Origin: an uncultured Eubacteriales bacterium | GTDB lineage: Bacteria; Bacillota; Clostridia; Christensenellales; CAG-138 | Assembly: GCA_900544965.1 (NCBI GenBank) | Contig: UQXE01000003.1 | Span: 19,920 to 83,919 of the forward strand | Direction of reading: 5' to 3' | DNA length: 64,000 nt | Shown here: piece by piece, positions 26,306 through 35,214 of the stretch | How the letters are laid out: the number at the start of each line of letters is the position of its first letter | Numbering within the stretch: the first letter of the stretch is position 1 | Notes under the pieces: model-generated | Databases searched by the model: none | The model's input: the letters and a program-made list of their open reading frames with translations, nothing else | Told to the model about the DNA's origin: nothing | Program-made: the position numbers and the translations under genes

Positions 26306-27436
26306 TTATATTTGTTCCTTGCTCCTCGTTCCCGTTGCGCGCCTTCTGGGCGTTACCACAACGCGCCTGTTGGGCTCCTCGCCCTCGCTGTGCGTGCTTA
26401 CATGAGGGTTGTTTTGCAGGGCTGAATGCAATATCCTTCGCTCATACGGATTCATAGGTTCCAGTGCTTTTGCCCTTCCTGACGACCTCACCTGCGAGGC
26501 TACTTTTCTGGCAAGCCCGGTTAGCGTTGCCTCCCGCTTTTTTCTATACCCCTCCGTATCAACCGTTACCCTGCGGTAACCCGATTCACGGCGGTTCTTG
26601 TTTGTCACAAGCGACGTGATATATTGAAGCGCGTCCAGCGTTTCGCCCCTGTAACCGATTAAAACTCCCTTGGAGCCGCTGTTTATGCGAATCATTAGGG
26701 CTTCCTCGTCCGCATAAGCGCTCAGTTCGCCCTCTATACCCATTAACCTTACCGTTTCAGCCAAAAACACCGCTCCCGGCTCATCCTGCGCGGCTTTTAC
26801 GCTGTATTCACGCTCTTCAGGATTGATATTAGCGGCATTGCCGAAGCTGCTTTCAGGCTTCCTGTTAGCCGGCCTGCTTCTTTCATTTTTGCGGTCTTGA
26901 CCGGACGGCCTGACGCTTTTAACGGCCCCATCACCGCTGTTTTGAAGCTCAGCGCCCTTATCAGCGCACTGGGTATTGCCTTGGGCAACGCTTTCCCTTG
27001 GCTGTTTGCGTTCCTCGGGCCTTACGTTCTGTTCGCCCGCAGGATTCGGCGCGTTCTCCAAAGTCCGCTCGGCAGCCTTTGGATGAGATTGTCGGGGCGG
27101 TATAGCCGTGTCGGCGCCCGTGCCGCCCTTATTCTGCTTTGGCCTCTCAGGTTCCTTCCTTCTTGGCTCATCCCTGCGCTCAGAAGGCCTGCTATCGCGC
27201 CTGCCGCGCTCGTCCCTGCGGGACAACACGGAAAAGTCCGGAACCTCCACTTCCTCGGCCGCCTTCTGGATAAGCCTTACAATGGCGGGTTTGGCTCCAA
27301 AGCCCAATATGCCCTTTGTCTCCTGCTTTATTATCTGTATCTCGACCTCGTCGATGGATATCTCAAGCTGCTGCAACCCCTTGAAGATTGCCTCGTCAAC
27401 GGTTTTGCCGCTGACCTCTATGGATTTCATATCCAT
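26306..27436 (-). CDS. jag: RNA-binding protein Jag/KhpB (SpoIIIJ-associated)
   Basis: A 376-residue protein with the Jag layout. An N-terminal Jag_N domain (residues 1-50, IEVSGKTVDEAI and KGILGFGAKPAIVRL) is followed by a long charged linker rich in Glu, Arg, Pro and Gln (about 60-215), a KH domain (about 220-290, with SGSKGVLIGYRGETLDAL, where the GxxG loop is GYRG) and an R3H domain near the C-terminus (NPYERRILHSAL, then R-rich tail). Jag/KhpB binds RNA and in several Bacillota affects cell division and envelope synthesis. The linker is longer than usual. The start codon overlaps the stop of yidC, the normal partner. After jag the usual mnmE/mnmG genes are replaced by the dockerin array. 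Confidence 0.93.
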   Translation of the reverse strand: MDMKSIEVSGKTVDEAIFKGLQQLEISIDEVEIQIIKQETKGILGFGAKPAIVRLIQKAAEEVEVPDFSVLSRRDERGRRDSRPSERRDEPRRKEPERPKQNKGGTGADTAIPPRQSHPKAAERTLENAPNPAGEQNVRPEERKQPRESVAQGNTQCADKGAELQNSGDGAVKSVRPSGQDRKNERSRPANRKPESSFGNAANINPEEREYSVKAAQDEPGAVFLAETVRLMGIEGELSAYADEEALMIRINSGSKGVLIGYRGETLDALQYITSLVTNKNRRESGYRRVTVDTEGYRKKREATLTGLARKVASQVRSSGRAKALEPMNPYERRILHSALQNNPHVSTHSEGEEPNRRVVVTPRRRATGTRSKEQI

Positions 27437-28434
27437 TATTTGCCCCCTTTAACATCCGCTATGGCAACGCGCGGATATTTCTTATTGAGTATCAAATTAA
27501 TCGCTATCATTATTACATTGCTCAAAAGCCAATAGATGGCAAACGCCGCGTTATTGCTGAGACACGCTATAAAGCTTATCACTGGGAATATATACATCAT
27601 CATCTTTCCGGATTGCTGCTGCTGGGACGCCGGCTGGCCCGCCGCCTTCTGATTAGGCTGTGTCAGTTTTGAGGCCAGGAACATCGAACCTCCCGCAAGC
27701 AGCGGCAGCAGAAACCACCCGTTATTATACCCTGCGTAGAGTTCGGAAAGCGGGGCAGTAAGCTCGTTATACTTAGCTATCGCGCCCTGGCTTGCAATGA
27801 AATTCCACACCGTCTGAACTTCCCCGTCAACCACCAGGCTGCTTCTAACCGCCATACCCAGGTTTTCAAACACCGTAAGCATTTCGGGATTTGATTTAAA
27901 TAACAGCAGCCTCGGCAGGTCGGCGGTCTGCAGGAACGACTGCGCGCCCATGATGACGGGGGACATCCCGTTGTCAGCCTGCCAGATGTTATTAACCCAG
28001 AGGAACTTGAAGCTTAGGAACATCTCCTTCGCCGCGTCCATATCCGAGTTGGCCGTAAGCAGCAGCTCTACCATTTGCTCATGTCCCCAATAGCGAAACG
28101 CGTTAAAGAAGCATATGAACAATGGAAGCGTGATAAGCATCGGAAGGCAGCTGCTCCACATGCTGACCCCCGCCGTTTTCATGAGCTTACGCTGCTCTAT
28201 CTGAAGCTTTTGGGGATTATCCCTGTATTTTGAGTTGATTTTATCGAGTTCCGGCTGCAGCGCCGACATTTTCGCCGTTGATTTGCGCGTCTTTATGTCC
28301 GAAAACAGGGTCACGCCTTTAAGCACCAGCGTGCAGATAATTATGGTAAGAACGGTATGTTGAAAGGCAACATTTTGAAATATCCATTTCATACCTTCCA
28401 GAAACCAGTTTGTAAGAAAAAATGCGCCCTCCAA
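27436..28434 (-). CDS. yidC: Membrane protein insertase YidC/Oxa1 (SpoIIIJ type)
   Basis: A 332-residue insertase that puts proteins into the cytoplasmic membrane. It has a helix near residues 22-45, the positively charged cytoplasmic hairpin with MSALQPELDKINSKYRDNPQKLQIEQRKLMK, and further helices including CLPMLITLPLFICFFNAF and the C-terminal pair ending YWLLSNVIMIAINLILN. The Pro-rich MLI-LP motif and the conserved Arg in the groove region (near residue 34-53) are not fully resolvable by eye. No lipobox is seen at the N-terminus. Start is TTG 28434 with GCGAGG eight bases upstream; ATG 28392 is an alternative but would cut residues that align with relatives. Confidence 0.93.
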   Translation of the reverse strand: MEGAFFLTNWFLEGMKWIFQNVAFQHTVLTIIICTLVLKGVTLFSDIKTRKSTAKMSALQPELDKINSKYRDNPQKLQIEQRKLMKTAGVSMWSSCLPMLITLPLFICFFNAFRYWGHEQMVELLLTANSDMDAAKEMFLSFKFLWVNNIWQADNGMSPVIMGAQSFLQTADLPRLLLFKSNPEMLTVFENLGMAVRSSLVVDGEVQTVWNFIASQGAIAKYNELTAPLSELYAGYNNGWFLLPLLAGGSMFLASKLTQPNQKAAGQPASQQQQSGKMMMYIFPVISFIACLSNNAAFAIYWLLSNVIMIAINLILNKKYPRVAIADVKGGK

Positions 28435-28484
28435 GGATGCGTCCTCGCTTTCGTTTTATTCGTCTTGAGCCGGCCCCAGCCGCT

Positions 28485-28736
28485 TCAATCGCTTTTTTTA
28501 TTGTTCTTCTTTTTATACGGCCATTCGTCCGGCACTGGGTCATATCCTCCCGACATAAAGGGATTGCATCTGAGTATTCGCCTAGCGCCAAGCAAAAGCC
28601 CTCTCCATGCGCCATATCGCCGTATCGCCTCCATGGCGTACTGCGAACATGTGGGGATATACCGGCATGACGACGGCAATAGCGGCGATATAAACCGCCT
28701 GTAGCCCTCAATCAGGCCTAAAAGGATTCCTCTCAA
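28485..28736 (-). CDS. yidD: Membrane protein insertion efficiency factor YidD
   Basis: An 83-residue protein with the YidD signature: LIEGYRRFISPLLPSSCRYIPTCSQYA, with the conserved Cys pairs, and CNPFMSGGYDPVP. It is a small membrane-associated helper of YidC. Its start overlaps the stop of rnpA by four bases and yidC follows 50 bases later, the classical order. The C-terminus is Lys/Asn-rich. Confidence 0.95.
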   Translation of the reverse strand: MRGILLGLIEGYRRFISPLLPSSCRYIPTCSQYAMEAIRRYGAWRGLLLGARRILRCNPFMSGGYDPVPDEWPYKKKNNKKSD

Positions 28737-29086
28737 GCCCCGCCTCCGCCGTCTTTAATCAACGACGCGCCCTCCAGCAGATATCTTACCGAAGCCCTGA
28801 CGTCCTCAAACGCCATGTCCTTAACCGCGTCGCGCGCAATGAAGATAAGGCTATAGCCGGGCTTTAGCTCGTCCAGCATGGGAGCAAAGGCTTCCCTGAG
28901 CCGGCGTTTAACCCGGTTTCTTGTTACGCTGTTTCCAATTTTCTTGCTTACTGAGAACCCAACGCGGATTGATCCGTGACGGGCACGTTGCCATACCAGT
29001 ACCATTGCGCGGCATTTCTGTGACCTGCCCGCACGGTAAACATAACGGAATTCCTTATTTCGCTTAAGAGAAAAACAGCGTTTCAC
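28733..29086 (-). CDS. rnpA: Ribonuclease P protein component
   Basis: A 117-residue protein subunit of RNase P, which binds the pre-tRNA 5' leader and helps the RNA subunit cut it. The RNR motif region reads KKIGNSVTRNRVKRRLREAF, the family signature. The start is GTG 29086 behind AAAGGA. It lies between rpmH and yidD as in nearly all bacteria. No RNase P RNA gene is in this window. Confidence 0.95.
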   Translation of the reverse strand: MKRCFSLKRNKEFRYVYRAGRSQKCRAMVLVWQRARHGSIRVGFSVSKKIGNSVTRNRVKRRLREAFAPMLDELKPGYSLIFIARDAVKDMAFEDVRASVRYLLEGASLIKDGGGGA

Positions 29087-29152
29087 TTTATCCTTTCAAA
29101 AATGTTCCTTTGTTAATAGCCTGAAGCTCAGCCTAAAACCCGGCAATTTCAC

Positions 29153-29296
29153 CCGCAAACGACTGACCCCCAGTTTGCGGCAGCATAAGCATAAGAATTA
29201 TATGCAAAATACAGGCCGGTTGTTTCGGAAAAGCGTTCTGAAAGGCTGCAGTCCTCCGTATGCCGCCGGCTATTGAATATCCCGTTCACCGGCGGC
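29153..29296 (-). other. Two hairpins between rpmH and rnpA
   Basis: CCGCAAAC/GTTTGCGG (29153-29180) and GCCGCCGG/CCGGCGGC (29262-29296) are eight-base inverted repeats in the 257-base gap. They lack long T runs and may act as processing sites or attenuators that set the ratio of the ribosomal protein to the scarcer RnpA. Confidence 0.4.
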
Positions 29297-29343
29297 CCTC
29301 CCCATACAATGCGGCCTCGCGCCGTAAGCCTTGTACGCTTATT

Positions 29344-29478
29344 CTAGGCGGACAGCCTTTTCCTGCCCTTTAACCTTCTGCGGGCAAGCACGTTCCTTCC
29401 GTTTTTCGTCTTCATGCGCTGACGGAATCCGTGAACCTTTTTTCTCTGCCTTTTTTTAGGCTGATAGGTATTAATCAT
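29344..29478 (-). CDS. rpmH: 50S ribosomal protein L34
   Basis: A 44-residue ribosomal protein, the standard length. The sequence from MINTYQPKKRQRKK to RRLKGRKRLSA is diagnostic. The true start is ATG 29478 with GAGGTG upstream; the same frame is open further to 29553 but that part is not coding. It is the first gene of the rpmH-rnpA-yidD-yidC-jag operon. Confidence 0.97.
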   Translation of the reverse strand: MINTYQPKKRQRKKVHGFRQRMKTKNGRNVLARRRLKGRKRLSA

Positions 29479-29831
29479 TGTGACACACCTCGTTTTCAAA
29501 TTATGTTGATCTATGAAAAGGGCGTGTTCCAAAAGAACCCGGCCCCATTCCATGCTAAGCTGCGCGTGGGCACAAACCGACGCTTATTGATTATATCGGG
29601 TTCCTGGCAGCTAGTCAATAAAATTTAGCATTTTGTTGGCGCAATTAACGCTGAATTCTTGTTGCCGCCCCCTAATCCGTCTGGACACGTAAACGGCTGC
29701 TAAGGACCTGCACGCGTACGCAGGGGCTATGATTTACAGCGCCCAAATGTTAAACTTTATTGAATACATGTACTAGTCCTAAAAATCATGTATAATACTT
29801 GATAGATTATTGGCTTTAATTGGAGAATAAT
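29479..29831. other. Divergent intergenic region between rpmH and the DUF368 gene
   Basis: In many Bacillota this space holds oriC and dnaA. I looked for TTATCCACA-type DnaA boxes on both strands and found none, so the origin is probably elsewhere in this genome. A TATAAT at 29791-29796 could be the -10 of the DUF368 gene, with a poor -35. Confidence 0.5.
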
Positions 29832-30698
29832 ATGACTTTCCTTGTGAATTTTTTAAAGGGCGCTGTCGTAGGCGTGGCTAATATCATACCCGGCGTGAGC
29901 GGCGGAACCATGGCCGTTATAACCGGAATATATGAAAGAATAATCGGCATAATAAGCGGCCTGTTCAAGAATATAAGAAAATGGAGCGTTCTCAAAAAGG
30001 ACCTGCTTTTTCTGCTGCCCGTGATTTTGGGTGCGCTTACGGGTATCCTTCTTCTTAGCAATCTTATTAAATACCTCCTGGAATCCCACTATATGCCAAC
30101 GCTGTTCTGTTTTTTGGGATTGATTGCCGGCAGCTTGCCGCTGATATTTAAAAAAGCCAATCACAAGGGGTTTAACGGCAAATATTTAATCGGCTTTCTG
30201 GTTACGCTGGCATTAATGCTTACGCTTGCCTATTTGAGCGCCCAATCAAAGTCGATTACATCGGTGGAGTCCTTTGGCACGTCTTTGCTGGATTTCCTGC
30301 TGATCGCAATATATGGAATGATAGCCGCTACGGCCATGGTGGTGCCTGGTATAAGCGGATCCATGATAATGATGATGCTTGGAGTATATAACGCTGTGAT
30401 CGACGCGGTTTCTTCTTTGAACATTACGGTGCTGATACCCTTTATCATAGGCGCCGTATTAGGTATAGTGCTCATCTCAAAGCTGATAAAGTTTCTGCTC
30501 GACAGGTTCTATGGATATACGTATTATGTTATACTGGGATTCGTAGCCGGTTCGATAGTGTTTATCTTCCCCGGGTTTGCGTTTAATATGGACGGCCTCA
30601 TCAGCCTTGCCGCCTTTGCCGCCGGAGCGGCCATATCGTATAAAGTAAGCGCGCTGAAGCCTGCGAAGCATAACCAGACCGGCATAACCGAAAACTAG
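29832..30698 (+). CDS. DUF368 membrane protein, probable polyprenyl-phosphate transporter
   Basis: A 288-residue protein with eight or more membrane helices. The start ATG 29832 follows GGAG at eight bases; the TTG at 29820 overlaps that site. Two related halves are visible, each with a glycine/proline signature: NIIPGVSGGTMAV near residue 20 and MVVPGISGSMIMM near residue 175. This inverted repeat arrangement is the hallmark of DUF368. Members have been reported to return undecaprenyl phosphate across the membrane for cell-wall synthesis, so that role is likely here. The gene stands alone, divergent from rpmH. Confidence 0.85.
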   Translation: MTFLVNFLKGAVVGVANIIPGVSGGTMAVITGIYERIIGIISGLFKNIRKWSVLKKDLLFLLPVILGALTGILLLSNLIKYLLESHYMPTLFCFLGLIAGSLPLIFKKANHKGFNGKYLIGFLVTLALMLTLAYLSAQSKSITSVESFGTSLLDFLLIAIYGMIAATAMVVPGISGSMIMMMLGVYNAVIDAVSSLNITVLIPFIIGAVLGIVLISKLIKFLLDRFYGYTYYVILGFVAGSIVFIFPGFAFNMDGLISLAAFAAGAAISYKVSALKPAKHNQTGITEN

Positions 30699-31052
30699 GC
30701 TTTAAGACCCCCCTTTCGTTCCATTTACCATATACACGCATACATCCGCTGCAGTCGTGTTTTACTCTGGCACGGTTTAAAAACAAAAAACTACTGGCTG
30801 AATGCGGCCGCTTCAGCTTAAACTGGCCTGAGCGAGCCGGATTTCAGGGCGCGGGCTGATCTTTTACAGTCCGATTATAATCAAGTATAATGATATGATT
30901 AAGCTGAAACCCCGCGAACTGGTAAAAAAGTATTGACGCCAAGGCGCAGCGCAGAGGCGGTTGAGAATAATATATCGTTTTGTTGTTAGCTTGAAGGGCT
31001 TTTTAAGCTTATCCATGAAAATCAGCATGTGCAGTATTGGTTTTAAAAACCG
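30699..31052. other. Intergenic region between convergent genes
   Basis: About 350 bases between the DUF368 gene and dnaB. No gene and no strong terminator hairpin were found. Short TATAAT-like strings at about 30870-30890 have no good -35 partner. Confidence 0.35.
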
Positions 31053-32381
31053 TCAAAACTCCCTGTCCTCCACGGCCTTGTTGTCAAACCTGGTGTACTC
31101 GCCCCTCCATATCAGTTCCACCGTTCCGGTCGGACCATTCCTGTGCTTGGCTAAGATTATTTCCGCAGTATTGTCGTCCGTTTCCTCATATACGGCGGCC
31201 CTGTATATAAGCATTACGATATCGGCGTCCTGTTCAATTGAGCCGCTCTCCCTCAGGTGCGCCATAGTGGGCTTTACCTTGTGCGCCGCCCTTGACAGCT
31301 GGGAAAGCAGCAGTATCGGAACATCCAGCTCGCGCGCAAGTATCTTGAGCGACCTGGTAAGCTCGGATATCTCCTGAACGCGGTTGTCCCCTCCTTTTTT
31401 AGTTTTCATAAGCTGGAGGTAGTCTATAACAACCATGTCAAGGCCGCTGCGCGCCTTTAGCCTTCTGCATTTTGAACGGATCTCGGCAACGGATATGTTG
31501 GCCGTATCGTCAATAAAGATCTTGGCGTCGGAAAGCGGCAGAAGCGTTTCCGCCAGTCTGATGAGCTCATCCTCGCCCGTTTCCCCCCTTCTCAGGGCCT
31601 GCATGTCTACCAGCGCCTCCGAGCTCATCAATCGTATGACAAGCTGCTCACGCGACATTTCAAGGCTGAAGATAACCACGGTTTTGTTACCTCGAAGCGC
31701 CGCGTTTGAAGCTATATTCAGCGCTAAGGCGGTTTTTCCCATCGAAGGCCTGCCCGCAACGATAACAAGGTCGCTCTTCTGCATTCCGGACGTGAGCTTG
31801 TCCAAATCGACAAATCCGGTTGGGACGCCGGTTATGCTGCCCTTAAGACGCATCATCTCGCCTATGCGGCTGTAGCTTTCATGTACGGTAGCCTGTATCG
31901 GCAGAAGCGTGTCGGCGTTCTTTCTCATGGATATGTTGAAAATGCGCCGCTCCGCGTCGTCCAGCATCGCTTCAATTTCCTTCTTGCCTTCTGACGCGTC
32001 CTTTGTTATCTCGCTTCCGGCAAACATCAGGCGCCTCATAATGCTGCGCTCTTCAACAATTTTTATATAATATTGCACGTTTGCGGACGCGGGGGTAAAC
32101 AGCGACAACTCGGTTATGTATTCTATCCCCCCCACGTTCTCGGTCTGGCCAAGACGGTCCAGCTCCTCCATAAGGGTTACAACGTCCACGACCCCGTTTT
32201 TTTTCTGTATAGCAGCCATAGCTGAAAAGATCCGGCGGTGCTGGGCCAGATAAAAATCATCCTCGCCCAGCGTCTCCGCCGCCAGATCCACCGCCTCGCG
32301 CGAAAGCATCATGCTGCCCAGCACGGATTTTTCCGCCTCTATGCTGAATGGTATCGCCTGTCTGCCGTCCTGCTGCTCCAA
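31053..32381 (-). CDS. dnaB: Replicative DNA helicase (DnaB family)
   Basis: A 442-residue helicase that unwinds DNA ahead of the replication fork as a hexamer. The N-terminal primase-binding domain starts PFSIEAEKSVLGSMM. The RecA-like motor shows Walker A GRPSMGKTALAL, a Walker B in MVVIDYLQLM, and SQLSRAAHKVKPTMAHLRESGSIEQDADIVMLIYR. I place the start at TTG 32381, nine bases after GGAGG, because the ATG beside that site is out of frame and the frame upstream is not conserved. It follows rplI and gdpP, as in B. subtilis, but a terminator separates it from rplI. Confidence 0.94.
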   Translation of the reverse strand: MEQQDGRQAIPFSIEAEKSVLGSMMLSREAVDLAAETLGEDDFYLAQHRRIFSAMAAIQKKNGVVDVVTLMEELDRLGQTENVGGIEYITELSLFTPASANVQYYIKIVEERSIMRRLMFAGSEITKDASEGKKEIEAMLDDAERRIFNISMRKNADTLLPIQATVHESYSRIGEMMRLKGSITGVPTGFVDLDKLTSGMQKSDLVIVAGRPSMGKTALALNIASNAALRGNKTVVIFSLEMSREQLVIRLMSSEALVDMQALRRGETGEDELIRLAETLLPLSDAKIFIDDTANISVAEIRSKCRRLKARSGLDMVVIDYLQLMKTKKGGDNRVQEISELTRSLKILARELDVPILLLSQLSRAAHKVKPTMAHLRESGSIEQDADIVMLIYRAAVYEETDDNTAEIILAKHRNGPTGTVELIWRGEYTRFDNKAVEDREF

Positions 32382-32482
32382 TGCTTCATTCCTCCGTAAA
32401 ATGCGCCGGCCTAACCGCCCGCGTCCCAATTCATGCAATCGGTATGGGATATCGTAACCGCGTCCGCCGCGCCGTCCAAAGG

Positions 32483-32509
32483 GCAGAAAAGGCGCCGGCG
32501 GCGCCTTTT
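32483..32509 (-). terminator. Terminator between rplI and dnaB
   Basis: Symmetric AAAAGGCGCC / GGCGCCTTTT with a three-base loop, followed on the minus strand by TCTGCC. It lies about 100 bases after rplI, so dnaB may need its own promoter or read-through. Confidence 0.65.
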
Positions 32510-32606
32510 GGTATCCCTGACAGGATAGCCCTTAAAGTAAAGCCCCTTGCATTATAATAAGTTAACCGCTCAATCAGCAGCCCTTTAGCAAAGCGCTTGC
32601 ATCCCT

Positions 32607-33062
32607 CTACTCCGGCTTGGATGGAAGCACCTCTACCTTGAATTTCGCGGCCGCGTCCTCATACATGTGCGCCCTAACGTTTACAATGCCAAGGCTGCGT
32701 ATGGGTTCGTCAAGATAAATCTTCTTCTTGTCGATTTCAATGTCAAACTGTTCCTTTAATGCCTCTGAAATCTCCTTGTTGGTTACGGAGCCAAACAGGC
32801 GTCCATTTTCACCGGCCTTGGAATATACCCTCACGGTCAGGCCGCTCATGTCGTCCGCAAGTTCGCGCGCGCGCTTGCGCTGCATATCCTTTCTATGCTG
32901 GGCCGCACGCTTGCTGATGTTGGCCGCGTTTATCGACTGCGCGTCGGCGGGGATGGCTAAGCCCTTTGGAATGAGGAAATTGCGGGCGTAACCATCGCTT
33001 ACGTTTACAATGTCGCCCGCCTTGCCGCTGCCTTTGACGTCCTGCTGCAATAGAACTTTCAT
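32607..33062 (-). CDS. rplI: 50S ribosomal protein L9
   Basis: A 151-residue ribosomal protein of normal length. The N-terminal domain MKVLLQQDVKGSGKAGDIVNVSDGYARNFLIPKG is diagnostic, followed by the long connecting helix and a C-terminal domain with GSVTNKEISEAL. Start ATG 33062 has AAAGGAGG upstream. It lies 90 bases after gdpP, a conserved pairing in Bacillota. Confidence 0.97.
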   Translation of the reverse strand: MKVLLQQDVKGSGKAGDIVNVSDGYARNFLIPKGLAIPADAQSINAANISKRAAQHRKDMQRKRARELADDMSGLTVRVYSKAGENGRLFGSVTNKEISEALKEQFDIEIDKKKIYLDEPIRSLGIVNVRAHMYEDAAAKFKVEVLPSKPE

Positions 33063-33152
33063 TGTGCGTATCCTCCTTTAATATAGTAATCGTAGTTTAA
33101 CATATGAGTCAAGCCCCTGACCGCTCCCTTGAGTTTTGAGCTGACCTGTATA

Positions 33153-35105
33153 TCATTTATCTATTGGGTTTTCGTTAAAATATTCGTTAATGCTTGACTT
33201 TAGCTCCTTAATAGCGTCGGTCATTGAAGCGCCCTTGAGCTGCGCGCCGGCAACCGTAAGATGCCCGCCGCCGCCCAGCTTTTCAAGGATGAGCTGCACG
33301 TTTATATTGCCAATGCTCCTGCCGCTTATTATTATGGCGTCCTTCCCGTATGAAAGGACAAATGACGCCCGGATTCCCTTTATTGAAATCAGCTCGTCGG
33401 ACGCCTGCGCAGCTATAAGGCCCGCATTCTTCACATCCTCGGGGCATACTGATATTGCCACGCCGTCCTTTTGAAGCTCGGCGCTCTGAACTACCCTGGC
33501 GCGGTCTTTATAGGTGCTCATATCGTCCTGGAACATCAGCTTCACAGCCCTTATATCCGCTCCATTGCGCCTGAGGTAGCTCGCCGCGTCAAAGGTCCTC
33601 GAGCCGGTGTTGAACGCGAACCTCTTGGTGTCCACAGTGATCCCCGCAAGCAGAGTGCCGCATTCAAAGGCGGTTGGGCGCAGGTTTTCGTCGAAATACT
33701 GCATTATTTCCGTAACCATTTCGCACGCGGACGACGCTCCGGCCTCAAGATAGTTGAGCGTGGCGTCGGCAATCGAGTCCACGGCGCGCCTGTGATGGTC
33801 GATAACCACGGTTTTCCCCGCGCGCTTTAAGAGCTCGGAGGACATAACGGATCCCTCCCGCTGGGTGTCGACCACTATAAGCACCGAGCCTTCCCTGAGC
33901 ATCTCCATCGCCCTGTCAGGCGTTTTTACAAGATCGTTATACGCCGGCGTTGAGCGCATGGTGACGAGCGCGGTCTCTATCATTGAGTTTGATTCGTCCA
34001 GCACAAAGTATGCGCGCTTGTCTATATGCCTGGCGCAGCGCATGAGTCCAAGCGTCGCACCCATGCAGTCCATGTCCGGATTGCGGTGTCCCATTATATA
34101 AATATCAGTGGCGTTCTCCATCATCTGGCGGAGCGCTTTAGCGAACAGCCTGGTCTTAACCTTTGAACTCTTTGTAGTAACCTGCCGCTTGCCTCCGTAA
34201 AACGCATACGTCGCCCCGCGCTTTACCACAGCCTGGTCTCCGCCGCGGCCAAGGGCAAGCTCCATCGCCAGCCTGGCCGATTCGTCGGAGGCCAGTATCC
34301 TATCCGCTTCGCCCACCGCTATCGAAAGGGTTACCGGCAGCGGCGTGCCTGTGTTGATATCGCGGATTGATTCAAGGATAGGAAAACGGTTTTTCTCTAC
34401 TTCCCTTAGAAAGCTGGATTCAAACACCATCATGAACTTGGTGTTGTCATAACGGCGGTATATGCCCTCGACGCTTTGTGTAAACTCAGCTATCTTCTGC
34501 TCAACCTCCACCATTACGGCTGACCTGCGGAACTGCTTGTCAGCGATAAGATCGTCGTAATTATCGACATATATAAGCGCTACTATCGGCACGCGCTCTT
34601 CGAAGATCCTTGAATAGTGCAGCGCCTCGGTCCTGTCTATCCAATACTGAAAGGTAAGCCTGCGCGGGCCTGAGTTGCGCCGTTCAACGGGTATGTTGAA
34701 CAGCTGGAAGCTGCGGCCGCCATACTCGCATACCTGCGCCTGGTTGGGCGTCTGCGGATTGAGGTCTGAAACTATGTCCGTTATACGGGAACCGCTGTAG
34801 AGTCTCTTGAACGAGCTGTTGCTCCATATGATACGCCCGTCGTTACCGAAAATCAGGCATGGTACGTTAAGGTCGTTTATTATCCTGGCGGACGCTATGG
34901 AGTTTTGGTTGAAGATATCGTCATACTCGTCGGCGATTGACCGCCTGTAAAGCTTTATGCCAAAGAGCGCCGCCAGCGCGGCAGCCGCTCCCAGCGCCAC
35001 AAATGCCAGCGCGATTATGTAGTGACCGTAGGCTGCCAAAAGCGCCGCTCCAGCGGCTATCAGCGCAAACATAGGTATTAAGGACGGTACAATCAGTTTT
35101 TTCAT
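33153..35105 (-). CDS. gdpP: Cyclic-di-AMP phosphodiesterase GdpP
   Basis: A 650-residue membrane enzyme that cleaves c-di-AMP to pApA. It has two N-terminal membrane helices (about residues 5-50), a PAS-like domain (about 60-150), a degenerate GGDEF domain (about 170-300, lacking the GGDEF motif) and a DHH/DHHA1 phosphodiesterase. The DHH ligands are seen in GHRNPDMDCMGATLG and VIDHHRRAVD; the C-terminal GGGGHLTVAGAQ is the DHHA1 substrate loop. I chose ATG 35105 over the TTG two codons upstream; the ribosome site is weak for both. In B. subtilis yybS precedes this gene; here the upstream neighbour is an insertion-sequence remnant. Confidence 0.93.
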   Translation of the reverse strand: MKKLIVPSLIPMFALIAAGAALLAAYGHYIIALAFVALGAAAALAALFGIKLYRRSIADEYDDIFNQNSIASARIINDLNVPCLIFGNDGRIIWSNSSFKRLYSGSRITDIVSDLNPQTPNQAQVCEYGGRSFQLFNIPVERRNSGPRRLTFQYWIDRTEALHYSRIFEERVPIVALIYVDNYDDLIADKQFRRSAVMVEVEQKIAEFTQSVEGIYRRYDNTKFMMVFESSFLREVEKNRFPILESIRDINTGTPLPVTLSIAVGEADRILASDESARLAMELALGRGGDQAVVKRGATYAFYGGKRQVTTKSSKVKTRLFAKALRQMMENATDIYIMGHRNPDMDCMGATLGLMRCARHIDKRAYFVLDESNSMIETALVTMRSTPAYNDLVKTPDRAMEMLREGSVLIVVDTQREGSVMSSELLKRAGKTVVIDHHRRAVDSIADATLNYLEAGASSACEMVTEIMQYFDENLRPTAFECGTLLAGITVDTKRFAFNTGSRTFDAASYLRRNGADIRAVKLMFQDDMSTYKDRARVVQSAELQKDGVAISVCPEDVKNAGLIAAQASDELISIKGIRASFVLSYGKDAIIISGRSIGNINVQLILEKLGGGGHLTVAGAQLKGASMTDAIKELKSSINEYFNENPIDK

Positions 35106-35214
35106 AGACAAACGGCCGCTTTCATAAATAAACGATCTAAAAATCGCCTTCTTTCCATTTTAAGGCTTAAAGGTTTAAATATCAAGTATAAATAGGGCTG
35201 AGCAGAGACGAAAC

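Noticed and set aside
26797..27535. Open frames on the plus strand opposite jag
   Set aside because: The minus strand carries unmistakable Jag domains; the plus frames have no conserved features.
29479..29831. Replication origin upstream of rpmH
   Set aside because: No DnaA-box cluster and no dnaA gene are visible.
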